Below, piece by piece: positions 1 to 8,785 of a stretch of 64,000 bases of DNA (the first letter of the stretch is position 1; each line of letters opens with the position of its first letter). Location: the NCBI GenBank assembly GCA_000585055.1, contig JEMX01000061.1:70234-134233 (forward strand). Direction: 5' to 3'. The position numbers and the translations under genes are program-made. The notes beneath the pieces were generated by a model that did no database searches, was not told the origin of the DNA, and saw only the letters and a list, made by a program, of their open reading frames with translations. The DNA is from Candidatus Accumulibacter appositus. GTDB lineage: Bacteria > Pseudomonadota > Gammaproteobacteria > Burkholderiales > Rhodocyclaceae.

Positions 1-663
1 CACGAAGCCGTCGGTCATGGCCTTGAAGGCGATTTCAATCGCAAGGGCAGCTCGACTTTTGCCGGCCGCATCGGCAGCCAGGTGGCCTCGAAAGGTGTGA
101 CCGTCATTGACGACGGCACGCTTCCCGACCGTCGCGGGTCCTTGACCATCGACGACGAAGGCAATCCGACGCAGCGCACGGTGCTCATCGAAGATGGCAT
201 TCTCAAGGGTTATATGCAGGACAGCCTCAATGCCCGTCTGAGTGGCGTCGCGCCAACCGGCAACGGCCGTCGCGAATCCTTCGCTCACCTGCCCCTGCCG
301 CGGATGACCAACACCACCATGCTGAATGGCGACAAGAGCCCGGAAGAGATCATCAGGTCGGTCAAGAAAGGGATCTACGCGGTCAATTTTGGTGGCGGTC
401 AGGTCGATATCACCAACGGCAAGTTCGTTTTCTCGATGTCCGAGGCCTACCTCATCGAGAACGGCAAGATCGGCGCGCCAGTCAAGGGCGCGACCTTGAT
501 TGGCAGCGGTCCGGACGCCATGAACCAGGTGTCGATGATCGGCAACGACATGTGCCTCGACCCGGGGGTCGGCACCTGTGGCAAGGAAGGGCAGAGCGTC
601 CCGGTCGGCGTCGGCCAACCGACGCTGCGCATCGACGGATTGACGGTCGGCGGCACCGCCTAA
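1..663 (+). CDS. tldD: Metalloprotease TldD, C-terminal part (5' end outside window)
   Basis: This is the C-terminal 220 codons of TldD, the cytosolic metalloprotease that works with TldE/PmbA on small peptides such as unfolded antitoxins and modified-peptide precursors. The reading frame is open from base 1, and the first residues are the zinc-site motif [11 protein letters not shown] (HExxxH type). Further on come the family signatures [14 protein letters not shown] and, near the C-terminus, [15 protein letters not shown], whose Cys is expected to be a zinc ligand. The ending [16 protein letters not shown] is also typical. The N-terminal half lies upstream of the window. The stop is at 661-663, followed by about 125 non-coding bases before the channel gene. 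Family assignment is very secure. Confidence 0.95.
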   Translation, partial: HEAVGHGLEGDFNRKGSSTFAGRIGSQVASKGVTVIDDGTLPDRRGSLTIDDEGNPTQRTVLIEDGILKGYMQDSLNARLSGVAPTGNGRRESFAHLPLPRMTNTTMLNGDKSPEEIIRSVKKGIYAVNFGGGQVDITNGKFVFSMSEAYLIENGKIGAPVKGATLIGSGPDAMNQVSMIGNDMCLDPGVGTCGKEGQSVPVGVGQPTLRIDGLTVGGTA

Positions 664-788
664 GAGGGTCTCGGACGGACACCCCTTCGACGCTGTTCCG
701 CTCCTCGCCGAGAAGGAATCTTCTGCAGCCATAACCGCAACTTCCAGCCGTATAATCGCAGCCTCCCTGTTGCTGACTGGAGTAAGCC

Positions 789-2450
789 ATGACCCCTGCA
801 CGTGCCTTCACGAAGCTCGCAGCGGCGCTATCGTTGTTCGTTTTGGCCACTTGCATGTTGTTTGCCGGCGCAGCGGGGGCAGCGCTACCAATGGAGCAGG
901 TGCCAGGGGGTGAGGCCGTCCTCCTCCATAACTTCCGGCCGATCGCCACCTTTCGAGCGACCTTCCTCGGCGCGCCGCCGGCAGTCCGTGTTCGCAAGAT
1001 GGAGGACCGCATTGACGCACTGACACCAAGGCAGATGCTGCAGCCGGTCGAAACCTCTCCTTTCAGCTTCGACGGCGGTCGCGGCATTACCGTGACTTCT
1101 GGCGGCAGCATTCTTTTCGCCCTCGTGGACGGAGACCTGGACCCGCAGGAGAAGCTCACCCTGGAGGAGGCCGCCGAGCGAGCGCGCAAGAATATTGTCG
1201 CTGCACTGCAGGCGGATGCCGCGCAGCGTCGTCCGGATATCCTCCTCAAGGGACTGGCTCTCGCCGCGGCGGCCACAGTGATGGCTTTTGCACTGCTCTG
1301 GCTGATCGGTCGCGCGACGCGGCTACTGGTCGGTCGTCTGCAGGGGGTCATCCAGGAGGAAGATGCCGGCAGCAAGTTGCGCTGGGCGCGACACGGCTGG
1401 TTGCTGGTGCAGCGCGTATCGCAGCTGTTGATGGGCTTTCTGTGGCTGAGTGTCGCCTATCTCTGGCTGACCTACGTCCTCGCCCGTTTTCCGCTTACCG
1501 AGCCGCTTGGTGATCGGCTTGGCGACTTCCTTCTCAACCTCCTCGAAGATATCGGCAGCAGTTTCATCGCGGCCATGCCGTCCTTGACCACGGTCGTGGT
1601 CATCCTGTTCATGACCAAGGCCGCGAACGACGCGATCGGAAATTTCTTTCGGGCCGCCAAGGCCGGCCGTGTGCACGCGCCGGGCCTGCACGCCGACACC
1701 GTCAGCGCCACGCACCGGCTGGTGACGGTGCTCGTCTGGGGACTCGGCATCGCCATCGCCTACCCCTTCATTCCGATGTCCAACAGCGACGCTTTCAAGG
1801 GCTTATCGGTGATGCTGGGCTTCATGTTCACACTCGGTTCGGCCGGAATCGTCAACCAGTTGATGAGTGGCCTGGTGCTGGTCTATGCGCGCGCACTGTC
1901 GGTTGGCGACTTCGTCGAAGTCGGCGACAACGCTGGTGTGGTCAGTCAGGTCGGCGTGCTGTCGACCAAGATCATCAACATGCGCAACGAAGAGATCACC
2001 ATTCCCAACGCGGTACTGGTCGGCAATCCGATTCGTAACTTCTCGCGGCTTGCCGGCGAGCGCGGCACCTTGGTGTCGACTAAAGTCACCATCGGCTACG
2101 ACACGCCGTGGCGGCAGGTGCATGCGATGCTCATCGCCGCTGCCAAGCTGACGCCAGGATTGCGCTCGCTACCGACGCCCTTCGTCTATCAGAAGAGTCT
2201 GGCCGACTGGTACGTGGAGTACGAGCTCTTCGCGCACATGGACCAGCCGCTAGAACGGGTCTCCGTCCTGTCGGCCTTGCTGGCCAACATCCAGGATCAA
2301 TTCAATACCTACGGCGTGCAGATCATGTCGCCACACTTCAATGCCCAGCCCGCCAGCAATCTGGTCGTGCCGCGTGAGCACTGGCATGCCGCGCCGGCGG
2401 AACCTGCGGCTGATGCGGAGACACCGGCCGGCGCTGATCGCCAGCGCTGA
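789..2450 (+). CDS. MscS-family mechanosensitive ion channel with long N-terminal region
   Basis: This 553-residue inner-membrane channel should open under membrane tension and release solutes after hypo-osmotic shock. Residues 1-32 look like a signal peptide. A periplasmic domain runs to about 155, and several membrane helices follow (about 160-180, 205-235, 260-285, 310-335). The conserved pore helix and beta domain run from about 345 (GLSVMLGFMFTLGSAGIVNQ, then SGLVLVYARALSVGDFVEVG and EEITIPNAVLVGNPIRNFS). That block is the MscS hallmark. The protein is much longer than E. coli MscS (about 286 residues), so it is a multi-helix member. The C-terminus is Ala/Pro-rich and polar. No operon partner is evident. 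Confidence 0.9.
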   Translation: MTPARAFTKLAAALSLFVLATCMLFAGAAGAALPMEQVPGGEAVLLHNFRPIATFRATFLGAPPAVRVRKMEDRIDALTPRQMLQPVETSPFSFDGGRGITVTSGGSILFALVDGDLDPQEKLTLEEAAERARKNIVAALQADAAQRRPDILLKGLALAAAATVMAFALLWLIGRATRLLVGRLQGVIQEEDAGSKLRWARHGWLLVQRVSQLLMGFLWLSVAYLWLTYVLARFPLTEPLGDRLGDFLLNLLEDIGSSFIAAMPSLTTVVVILFMTKAANDAIGNFFRAAKAGRVHAPGLHADTVSATHRLVTVLVWGLGIAIAYPFIPMSNSDAFKGLSVMLGFMFTLGSAGIVNQLMSGLVLVYARALSVGDFVEVGDNAGVVSQVGVLSTKIINMRNEEITIPNAVLVGNPIRNFSRLAGERGTLVSTKVTIGYDTPWRQVHAMLIAAAKLTPGLRSLPTPFVYQKSLADWYVEYELFAHMDQPLERVSVLSALLANIQDQFNTYGVQIMSPHFNAQPASNLVVPREHWHAAPAEPAADAETPAGADRQR

Positions 2451-2604
2451 GCGGCGTCCGCGCGGGTGCTGGGCGGCACCGCTCGCTGCCCGCGCCCTCC
2501 CTCCTGCACACCAGCAGCCGACAGCGAGCGTGTGTGTCGTGTCCGTGCAGGCGTTGTCGACGCCGAAACAGGCTCGCATTTCAGTAAACCCTTAGGATGT
2601 TCCG

Positions 2605-4620
2605 ATGTTTAGTTTCGCGATCACTGTTTTCCTGTCGGCTTTTCTGCTCTTCCAGATCCAGCCGATCATTGCCAAGATGATTCTGCCGTGGTTCGGCGGT
2701 TCGTCGTCGGTCTGGAGTACCTGCCTGGTCTTCTTCCAGGCCGAACTGTTGCTCGGCTATCTCTACGTCCATCTGCTGCATGAGTCCTTGTCGCCGCGGC
2801 GTCAGAATGTCGTCCACTGCATCCTTCTGCTGCTCAGTCTGGCGACACTGCCGGTGATTGCCGACCCGGCATGGAAAGACATGGCTTTTGCCAATCCGAC
2901 CTGGAACGTGCTGGTGGTCCTGGCGGCGGCGGTCGGCATGCCCTATCTGCTGCTGTCGACCACCGGACCGCTGATGCAGGCCTGGTACGCGCGCAGTTTT
3001 GCCACTGCCATGCCTTATCGCCTGTATGCGCTCTCGAACCTGGCATCGATGATCGCGCTGTTGAGTTATCCCGTGCTCATCGAACCGTATTTCCTGGTGC
3101 ACGATCAGGCCATGGCCTGGTCGGCGGCCTATGTCCTGTTCGTCGGCGCTTGCCTGGGCAGCGCCTGGCAGTCGTGGAAGGGGGTGTCGAGCGAGCGCGA
3201 GCGTGTGAAGGCGAGCAGCGAGCCGATACCGCGGCCGCCACTCAGTGAATGCCTGCTGTGGAGCGGCCTGGCGATGACCGCGTCGCTGCTGTTGCTGGCG
3301 ATGACCCGCCACCTGACGCAGGACGTGGCGCCGGTACCTTTCCTCTGGGTGGTGCCGCTGAGCATCTACCTGTTGAGCTTCATTCTCTGTTTCGATGCCC
3401 CGCGCTACTACTACCGACCGGGATTTCTGCTCGCGCTGCCGATCGCTTTCCTGGTGCTTGACCATGTCCTCGACGGTGGCGGCATGGAAGTGCCGCTGCT
3501 GGTTACGCTGATGTGTTTGTCGCTATTCGTCTTCTGCATGGTCTGTCACGGCGAGCTGGTCAGGCGCCGGCCGCCGGTTCGCCACCTGACCCTGTTCTAC
3601 CTGATGCTGTCGATCGGCGGTGCCCTCGGCGGTACCTTCGTCGGCCTGCTGGCGCCGGTGATCTTCAACGCCTATTTCGAACTGCCGATCGGCCTCTTCC
3701 TTTGCGCCTTGCTGGTGAGCATCGTCCTCTGGCGTGAGCTGCGACTGATTCGGCGGGTTCTGCTGGTCGCGGCGCTGCTTGCCTACGCTTATCGCCTCGG
3801 TGGCATCTCCATGGATTACGTCGAAGACTACCGGGTGGTGGTGCGCAACTTCTATGGCCAGTTGCGCGTCGACGACGTCGACGAGGAAGAGCTCGGCATC
3901 AAGCGCCGTATCCTGCACGGTCGCATCAATCACGGCGAGCAGTTTCTCGCTGCCGAGCATCGCCGCAAGCCGACCGCCTATTACTGCGAGGATTCCGGCG
4001 TCGGTCAGGCGCTGCGCAACGTTGCTGGAAAGCAGCCGCTGAAAGTCGGCATTCTCGGACTCGGCGCAGGTACCTTGGCCACCTACGGGCGCAGCGGCGA
4101 CGAAATGCGCATGTACGAAATCAACGAGCAGGTCCTTGATCTCGCTCGCACGGAGTTCAGTTATCTCGCCGACAGCCCGGCGACGATCGTTTCCGTGCTC
4201 GGCGACGGTCGCCTGATGCTCGAACGCGAGCCCGCCCAGAATTTCGACCTGCTGGCGATCGATGCTTTTTCCGGCGATTCGATTCCTACCCACCTGCTGA
4301 CTCTCGAGGCGATGCAGGCCTATCTGCGGCACCTGAAAAGCAACGGCGTGCTGGCGGTGCACATCACCAACCGCTACCTCGACCTGCGACCAGTGATCGC
4401 TGGCGCCGCCGAGCAGCTCGGTGTCAGCGCGCTGATCTTCGATCTCGACCCCGCCGCAGGCGATCGCTTCTGCCGCCATTCGGTATGGGTGCTGCTGATG
4501 CCTGCCGAGCGGGCGGCGCAGTTGTCGAAGAGTTTCCACGGTGCCGAAAAGCTCGCACCACGGCCCGGTTTCAGCCCATGGACCGACAGCTTCTCGAACC
4601 TGCTCGGTATTCTGCACTAG
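2605..4620 (+). CDS. Membrane-fused spermidine synthase-like protein
   Basis: The protein has 671 residues. The first roughly 400 are hydrophobic, with about 11-12 predicted membrane helices beginning at FSFAITVFLSAFLLFQIQP. The C-terminal 250 residues form a class I methyltransferase fold of the spermidine synthase family: LKVGILGLGAGTLATYG is the nucleotide-binding glycine loop, MYEINEQV the acidic strand-2 end, and DLLAIDAFSGDSIPTHLLT the region matching the spermidine synthase active-site loop. Such fusions are common in proteobacteria, but their substrate is not established and polyamine synthesis should not be assumed. The ATG at 2605 has AGGA about 8 bases upstream. The gene stands alone. 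Confidence 0.8.
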   Translation: MFSFAITVFLSAFLLFQIQPIIAKMILPWFGGSSSVWSTCLVFFQAELLLGYLYVHLLHESLSPRRQNVVHCILLLLSLATLPVIADPAWKDMAFANPTWNVLVVLAAAVGMPYLLLSTTGPLMQAWYARSFATAMPYRLYALSNLASMIALLSYPVLIEPYFLVHDQAMAWSAAYVLFVGACLGSAWQSWKGVSSERERVKASSEPIPRPPLSECLLWSGLAMTASLLLLAMTRHLTQDVAPVPFLWVVPLSIYLLSFILCFDAPRYYYRPGFLLALPIAFLVLDHVLDGGGMEVPLLVTLMCLSLFVFCMVCHGELVRRRPPVRHLTLFYLMLSIGGALGGTFVGLLAPVIFNAYFELPIGLFLCALLVSIVLWRELRLIRRVLLVAALLAYAYRLGGISMDYVEDYRVVVRNFYGQLRVDDVDEEELGIKRRILHGRINHGEQFLAAEHRRKPTAYYCEDSGVGQALRNVAGKQPLKVGILGLGAGTLATYGRSGDEMRMYEINEQVLDLARTEFSYLADSPATIVSVLGDGRLMLEREPAQNFDLLAIDAFSGDSIPTHLLTLEAMQAYLRHLKSNGVLAVHITNRYLDLRPVIAGAAEQLGVSALIFDLDPAAGDRFCRHSVWVLLMPAERAAQLSKSFHGAEKLAPRPGFSPWTDSFSNLLGILH

Positions 4621-4636
4621 CGAGTGACAACAGGCA

Positions 4637-4675
4637 CAAGCAGCGGGAACGAGCAGCGGGCACGAGCAGCGGGCA
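4637..4675. repeat. Short tandem repeat, three 13-base units
   Basis: Three head-to-tail copies of a 13-base unit (CGAGCAGCGGGCA, the first copy with two changes) lie just after the stop of the spermidine-synthase-like gene, with a degenerate part-unit following. The unit length is not a multiple of three and it is outside coding sequence, so copy number could vary freely. No function is visible. Confidence 0.7.
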
Positions 4676-4754
4676 CGATCGGCGGACGCCGCGGCATTCT
4701 TGATCGTCGGCCCGTTTCTCGCTACCGTCGCTACTCCTCGTTGCAGGTGAGTAC

Positions 4755-6122
4755 ATGTCCGAACTGATCCAGCGCGCCAAGAACTTTGCCACCTCCGCCC
4801 ACCAGCGGATCGGCCACCGCCGCAAGTACAGCGACCAACCGTACCAGGTGCATCTGGAATCGGTGGCGCGCCTGGTGGCATCGGTGAGCGATGACCCCGA
4901 AATGATCGCTGCCGCGTGGCTGCATGACGTGGTCGAAGATACGCCGGCGACGCTCGGCGACGTCGAGCGCGAGTTCGGCGTGGCGGTCGCCGCGCTGGTC
5001 CAGGACCTTACCGACGTCAGCCGCCCGAGCGACGGCAACCGCGCGCTCCGCAAGGAGAGCGACCGCCAGCACACGGCGCACGCGTCAGTACGTGCCAAGA
5101 CCATCAAGCTGGCGGATCTGATCGACAACTGCCAGGACATCACCCGTCACGATGCCCGTTTTGCCAGGGTTTACCTGAGCGAAATGAATGCTCTGCTGGC
5201 CGTCCTCGGCGAAGGCAATGCCCGTCTGCTGAACAAGGCGCGGGCGCTGCATGGCGAGTGCCTAGAAAAGCTGTCGCAGGGTGCCGGCACCAACGCCAAT
5301 CCGGCCCTCGCGAGTCTGGCGGCGCTGTTTCCCCAGGTCGCGAACTCGCCGATCCTGCGCCGCTTTCGCGAGGTGTTCGCGGCCGGCGATATCGCCGAAC
5401 CGTTGCTCTCTTTCGACACTGATGCTCCCGAGGGTGACACGGTACGAATCATGAAGTCGCGGCATTTGCAGATTGCCGGCATTCGCGTCGATGGCGTGGT
5501 GCAGGCTTATGTGCGCCTGTCGGACATCGAAGCGGGCGGCAACGGCGGCGACCACGCCGGTGCTGCTCGCAGCGGCCGGCAACTGCAGCATATCTCGGCG
5601 GACCAGGTGCTGGGCATCAATGCTCCGCTGATGGATGTAGTCGGCATTCTCACTCGCCACGACCAGTGCTTCGTGTCGGTCTTCGACTCGGTCGTCGGCG
5701 TCATCGAGCGTGACGCGGTCAACAAGCCGCCGGTTCGGATGTGGCTTTTCGGCGCCCTGACGGTCTACGAAATGGGGCTGGTGTCGCTGATCGAGAAGAT
5801 CTATCCCGATGGAAGCTGGCAAAGCATCCTGCATCCCGGGCGGCTGGAAAAGGCGCGCCAACTACAAGGCGAGCGCGAACGCCGCAATCAGCATTGCGAG
5901 CTGATCAGTTGCCTGCAACTGGCCGACAAGGCGATGCTCGCTCTCGAATACCCGCCGGCACGAGACGCGCTTGGCCTGCCGTCGAAGCGAGCCGCCAAGG
6001 CGCTGATCAAGGACATCGAATCGCTGCGCAATCACCTTGCCCATTCGCAGGACATCGTCTCGCATGACTGGGTGCAGATTATTCGCCTCGCGCATCGTAT
6101 GGCGGAGCTGAGCACCGCGTAG
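4755..6122 (+). CDS. HD-domain protein (SpoT/MESH1-like) with CBS-like and HEPN-like C-terminal parts
   Basis: This is a 455-residue cytosolic protein. Residues 1-180 match the RelA/SpoT and MESH1 type HD phosphohydrolase: AHQRIGHRRKYSDQPYQVHL, the metal motif WLHDVVEDT and KLADLIDNCQDI. No ppGpp synthetase domain follows. Instead there is a CBS-like segment at about 225-330 (VRIMKSRHLQIAGIRVDG, then CFVSVFDSVVGVIERDAV) and a helical C-terminus ending in LRNHLAHSQ around residue 425. That fits the RNxxxH motif of HEPN domains. The HD assignment is solid, the CBS call moderate, and the HEPN call rests on motif and helical context only. A role as a ppGpp hydrolase coupled to a nucleotide sensor is inference. 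Confidence 0.75.
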   Translation: MSELIQRAKNFATSAHQRIGHRRKYSDQPYQVHLESVARLVASVSDDPEMIAAAWLHDVVEDTPATLGDVEREFGVAVAALVQDLTDVSRPSDGNRALRKESDRQHTAHASVRAKTIKLADLIDNCQDITRHDARFARVYLSEMNALLAVLGEGNARLLNKARALHGECLEKLSQGAGTNANPALASLAALFPQVANSPILRRFREVFAAGDIAEPLLSFDTDAPEGDTVRIMKSRHLQIAGIRVDGVVQAYVRLSDIEAGGNGGDHAGAARSGRQLQHISADQVLGINAPLMDVVGILTRHDQCFVSVFDSVVGVIERDAVNKPPVRMWLFGALTVYEMGLVSLIEKIYPDGSWQSILHPGRLEKARQLQGERERRNQHCELISCLQLADKAMLALEYPPARDALGLPSKRAAKALIKDIESLRNHLAHSQDIVSHDWVQIIRLAHRMAELSTA

Positions 6123-6207
6123 GCTATCGCTTGCCTGGCAGCGCCAGGATTCGCGTGGGCGTAGCTCTCCGCAGACCTCTCTGACGACATATCGGAAAAG
6201 GTGTTGG

Positions 6208-6228
6208 AGTAAGTAAGTAAGCAAGCAA
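6208..6228. repeat. Tetranucleotide microsatellite upstream of the oxoproline operon
   Basis: Three AGTA units are followed by two AGCA units in the leader of the UPF0317/DUF1445 gene, about 80 bases before its start codon. A small hairpin (TTTGCC/GGCAAA) follows directly. Tetranucleotide runs can slip during replication, but this one is short and imperfect, so phase variation is only a possibility. Confidence 0.5.
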
Positions 6229-6308
6229 ATGAATGTTTGCCACTTTCGGGCAAAGCAACCTAGATTGAAGGCATTCGTGGCAACCGCTTCAGTCATAGGA
6301 GGGTGAGG

Positions 6309-7109
6309 ATGATCGCAGGAACGAAAGTGACTTCGACGCAAGCTGCCAGCGTCCGCGCCGAAATCCGGCGCGGCAGGTGGTCCGGTCACACCAGTGGGCT
6401 GGCACCGGATCTGGTCCAGGGCAACGTGGTCATCCTCCCGGCGCGCGCCGCGAACGATTTTCTTCGCTACTGCCAGCGCAATCCCAAACCCTGCCCCTTG
6501 CTGGCCGTCAGTGAGCCCGGCGAGTTCAGCCTGGCCGCGCTCGGAAGCGACATTGACATCCGCAGCGACGTGCCCCGCTACCGTGTCTGGCGCCAAGGCG
6601 AGCTTGAGTCGGAGCCCACGGACATCGCCGATCTGTGGCGCGATGACCTGGTGACCTTTGTCATCGGCTGTTCATTTTCTTTCGAGCAGGCCTTGCTCGA
6701 TGACGGTATCGTCTTGCGTCACGTCAGCGAAGGCAAGAACGTGGCCATGTACCGCACGTGCATCGCAACCGTGCCGGCGGGCGACTTTTCCGGTCCGCTG
6801 GTTGTCTCCATGCGTCCCTTACGCGCTGCCGACGCCATTCGCGCCGTTCAGATCACCTCGCGATTTCCCAATGTTCACGGCGCACCCATTCATCTCGGCG
6901 ATCCGGCACTGATCGGCATCGAGCGTCTGGCGGCACCGGACTACGGCGATCCGGTCGAGGTGCTGGCCGATGAACTCCCCGTTTTCTGGGCCTGTGGCGT
7001 TACGCCGCAAGCCGCGCTGCTCAAGGCGCGCCCCGAAATCTGCATCACCCACGCACCTGGGGCGATGCTGATTACTGACTTGTCCAATCGTCGATTGGCA
7101 AGCTTCTAA
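6309..7109 (+). CDS. UPF0317/DUF1445 protein, probable oxoproline-linked hydro-lyase or cyclase
   Basis: This 266-residue protein belongs to UPF0317 (DUF1445), usually annotated as a putative hydro-lyase. Typical blocks are [45 protein letters not shown] and the C-terminal [12 protein letters not shown]...[14 protein letters not shown] chose the ATG at 6309 because AGGAGG at 6297-6302 is six bases upstream; a GTG at 6303 would leave no spacing. It is the first gene of a run that continues with a TRAP transporter and the three 5-oxoprolinase subunits. Mammalian D-glutamate cyclase, which makes 5-oxo-D-proline, carries a region of this family, so a role in D-glutamate/5-oxoproline conversion is a reasonable inference but unproven. 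Confidence 0.85.
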   Translation: MIAGTKVTSTQAASVRAEIRRGRWSGHTSGLAPDLVQGNVVILPARAANDFLRYCQRNPKPCPLLAVSEPGEFSLAALGSDIDIRSDVPRYRVWRQGELESEPTDIADLWRDDLVTFVIGCSFSFEQALLDDGIVLRHVSEGKNVAMYRTCIATVPAGDFSGPLVVSMRPLRAADAIRAVQITSRFPNVHGAPIHLGDPALIGIERLAAPDYGDPVEVLADELPVFWACGVTPQAALLKARPEICITHAPGAMLITDLSNRRLASF

Positions 7110-7135
7110 GCAAGAGTGACCAGAGGAGACAATCA

Positions 7136-8095
7136 ATGAAAAAAATATTTTTTGCCTGTTTGCTAGCCACTGCCTTTGCCGCCCAGGCGGAGTCCAAATG
7201 GGACCTGCCTTCGGGCTACGCGGCGAACACTTTCCAGACGCAGAACCTGGAGCAATTCGCCAAGGACGTGAATGCCAGCAGTGCTGGCAAGCTGGTCATC
7301 ACCGTCCATCCCGGTGCCTCGCTGTTCAAGCAACCGGAAATCAAGCGCGCAATCCAGACCGGCCTGGTGCCCATGGGCGAGTTCATCATCTCCGGTCAGT
7401 CCAACGAAAATCCGCTCTTCGGCGTTGATTCGATTCCCTTCCTGGCCACCAGTTATGCCGAGGCGCGCAAGCTCTACGACGCGGCCAAGCCGGTCCAGGA
7501 AAAGGTGCTCGCCGGACAAGGCCTGAAGCTGCTCTATTCGGTGCCCTGGCCGGGCCAGTCGCTGTACTCGGTCAGCGCCATCAGCGGCCCGGAGGATCTC
7601 AAGGGCAGCAAGATGCGCACCTATAACCCGGCAACGACCAAGATTGCGCAAATGCTGGGTGCCGCGCCGGTGACCATTCAGTTGCCGGAGCTTGGTCAGG
7701 CCCTGGCCACCGGCGCCGCGCAGAACTTCCTCACCTCCAGCGCCAGCGGTGCCGATGGCAAGCTCTACGAGCAGACCAAGTTCTTCTACCCGGTCAATGC
7801 CTGGTATCCGCGCAACGTCGTCGCCGTCAGTCAGAAAGCCTTCGACGGGCTGGACAAGGCGACGCAGGAGGCCGTGCTCAAAGCGGCGTCGGCGGCCGAA
7901 ACGCGCGGCTGGCAGGCCAGCGAGAAGAACGACGCTGATTCGCTGATAGTCCTGCAAAGCAATGGCATGACCATCGCTCAGCCGTCGGAGGCCTTGCGCA
8001 AGGAACTCAAGCGTATTGGCGAGACCATGACCGCGGAGTGGCTGGCCGCCGCCGGCTCAGACGGCAAGGCGATTATTGACACCTATCGGAAGTAG
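7136..8095 (+). CDS. TRAP transporter periplasmic substrate-binding protein (DctP family)
   Basis: This 319-residue secreted solute-binding protein has a signal peptide (MKKIFFACLLATAFAAQAES). It has the DctP-family layout: a dicarboxylate-binding fold with GPEDLKGSKMRTYNPATTKI and the segment AWYPRNVVAVSQKAFDGL. TRAP receptors capture a carboxylate in the periplasm and deliver it to the DctQ-DctM membrane pair, driven by an ion gradient. GAGGAGA lies directly upstream of the ATG. Because the gene is followed by transporter subunits and pxpBCA, the ligand is likely 5-oxoproline or a related amino acid derivative. That ligand is inferred from context only. Confidence 0.9.
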   Translation: MKKIFFACLLATAFAAQAESKWDLPSGYAANTFQTQNLEQFAKDVNASSAGKLVITVHPGASLFKQPEIKRAIQTGLVPMGEFIISGQSNENPLFGVDSIPFLATSYAEARKLYDAAKPVQEKVLAGQGLKLLYSVPWPGQSLYSVSAISGPEDLKGSKMRTYNPATTKIAQMLGAAPVTIQLPELGQALATGAAQNFLTSSASGADGKLYEQTKFFYPVNAWYPRNVVAVSQKAFDGLDKATQEAVLKAASAAETRGWQASEKNDADSLIVLQSNGMTIAQPSEALRKELKRIGETMTAEWLAAAGSDGKAIIDTYRK

Positions 8096-8254
8096 CCAGG
8101 CGCGTGTTTCGGCGGGCGGGCTCGGCAGCAATTGCCGGGGCTCGTCACCTCTGCTGCGCTCCCGGCTGCGGCAGTGAAATGAGCGCCGTGCGAGTGAATG
8201 AGTGAGCCAAGATCGTGAGCGCCCGGCGCAAAATCACGACTGACGAGGAGACGA

Positions 8255-8770
8255 GTGTTGAACAAATTTGCCAACCCCATCTACCGGGTCTTGCTGGCAC
8301 TGGCCTGTCTGTCCATGGTGGCCGCGCTGATGTCGGTCATGCTGGGAATCATCGGCCGCCAGATCGACTGGAATCTTCCCGGTCTCGATGCCTATGCCGG
8401 CTATTCCATAGCGGCGGCGCTGTTTCTGGCCCTTCCCGCCGCCTTCAAGCATGGCGATCACATTCGCGTTACTCTGGTTTTACAGTGGCTGAGCCCCCGC
8501 GTGCGCGGTGTTTTCGAATATGGCTGCCTGGCCGTCGGCCTGCTGCTGGCCGCCTATCTGTGCTGGTTTTCCGTCAATCTGGTATGGGTTTCCTACACCC
8601 TGCATGACGTTTCGCCGGCGGCCGACGTGACACCGATGTGGATTCCGCAGCTGAGCATGGCTATTGGCTGTGCCGGTTTTCTGCTGGCTTTCGTTCATGC
8701 CCTAGTCGCCCGCTGGCAGGGGCAGGAGTTCTTTGACGCCGTACACGCTGAAGGCGAGCGCGCTCAATAA
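8255..8770 (+). CDS. TRAP transporter small membrane subunit (DctQ family)
   Basis: This 171-residue integral membrane protein has four predicted helices, the DctQ pattern. Family features include the helix near IYRVLLALACLSMVAALMS and the conserved internal stretch AAALFLALPAAFKHGDHIRV. It forms the small subunit of the permease with the DctM protein encoded 16 bases downstream. Start choice is ambiguous: GTG at 8255 and TTG at 8258 are adjacent and share the GAGGAG at about 8245-8250; the TTG has the more usual spacing. A gap of about 160 bases separates it from the binding-protein gene, with no clear terminator. Confidence 0.88.
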   Translation: MLNKFANPIYRVLLALACLSMVAALMSVMLGIIGRQIDWNLPGLDAYAGYSIAAALFLALPAAFKHGDHIRVTLVLQWLSPRVRGVFEYGCLAVGLLLAAYLCWFSVNLVWVSYTLHDVSPAADVTPMWIPQLSMAIGCAGFLLAFVHALVARWQGQEFFDAVHAEGERAQ

Positions 8771-8785
8771 GCAGAGGGGACGATC

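Noticed and set aside
3523-4881. Minus-strand open frame of about 450 codons opposite the spermidine-synthase-like gene
   Set aside because: It covers two clear plus-strand genes and shows no recognisable domain.
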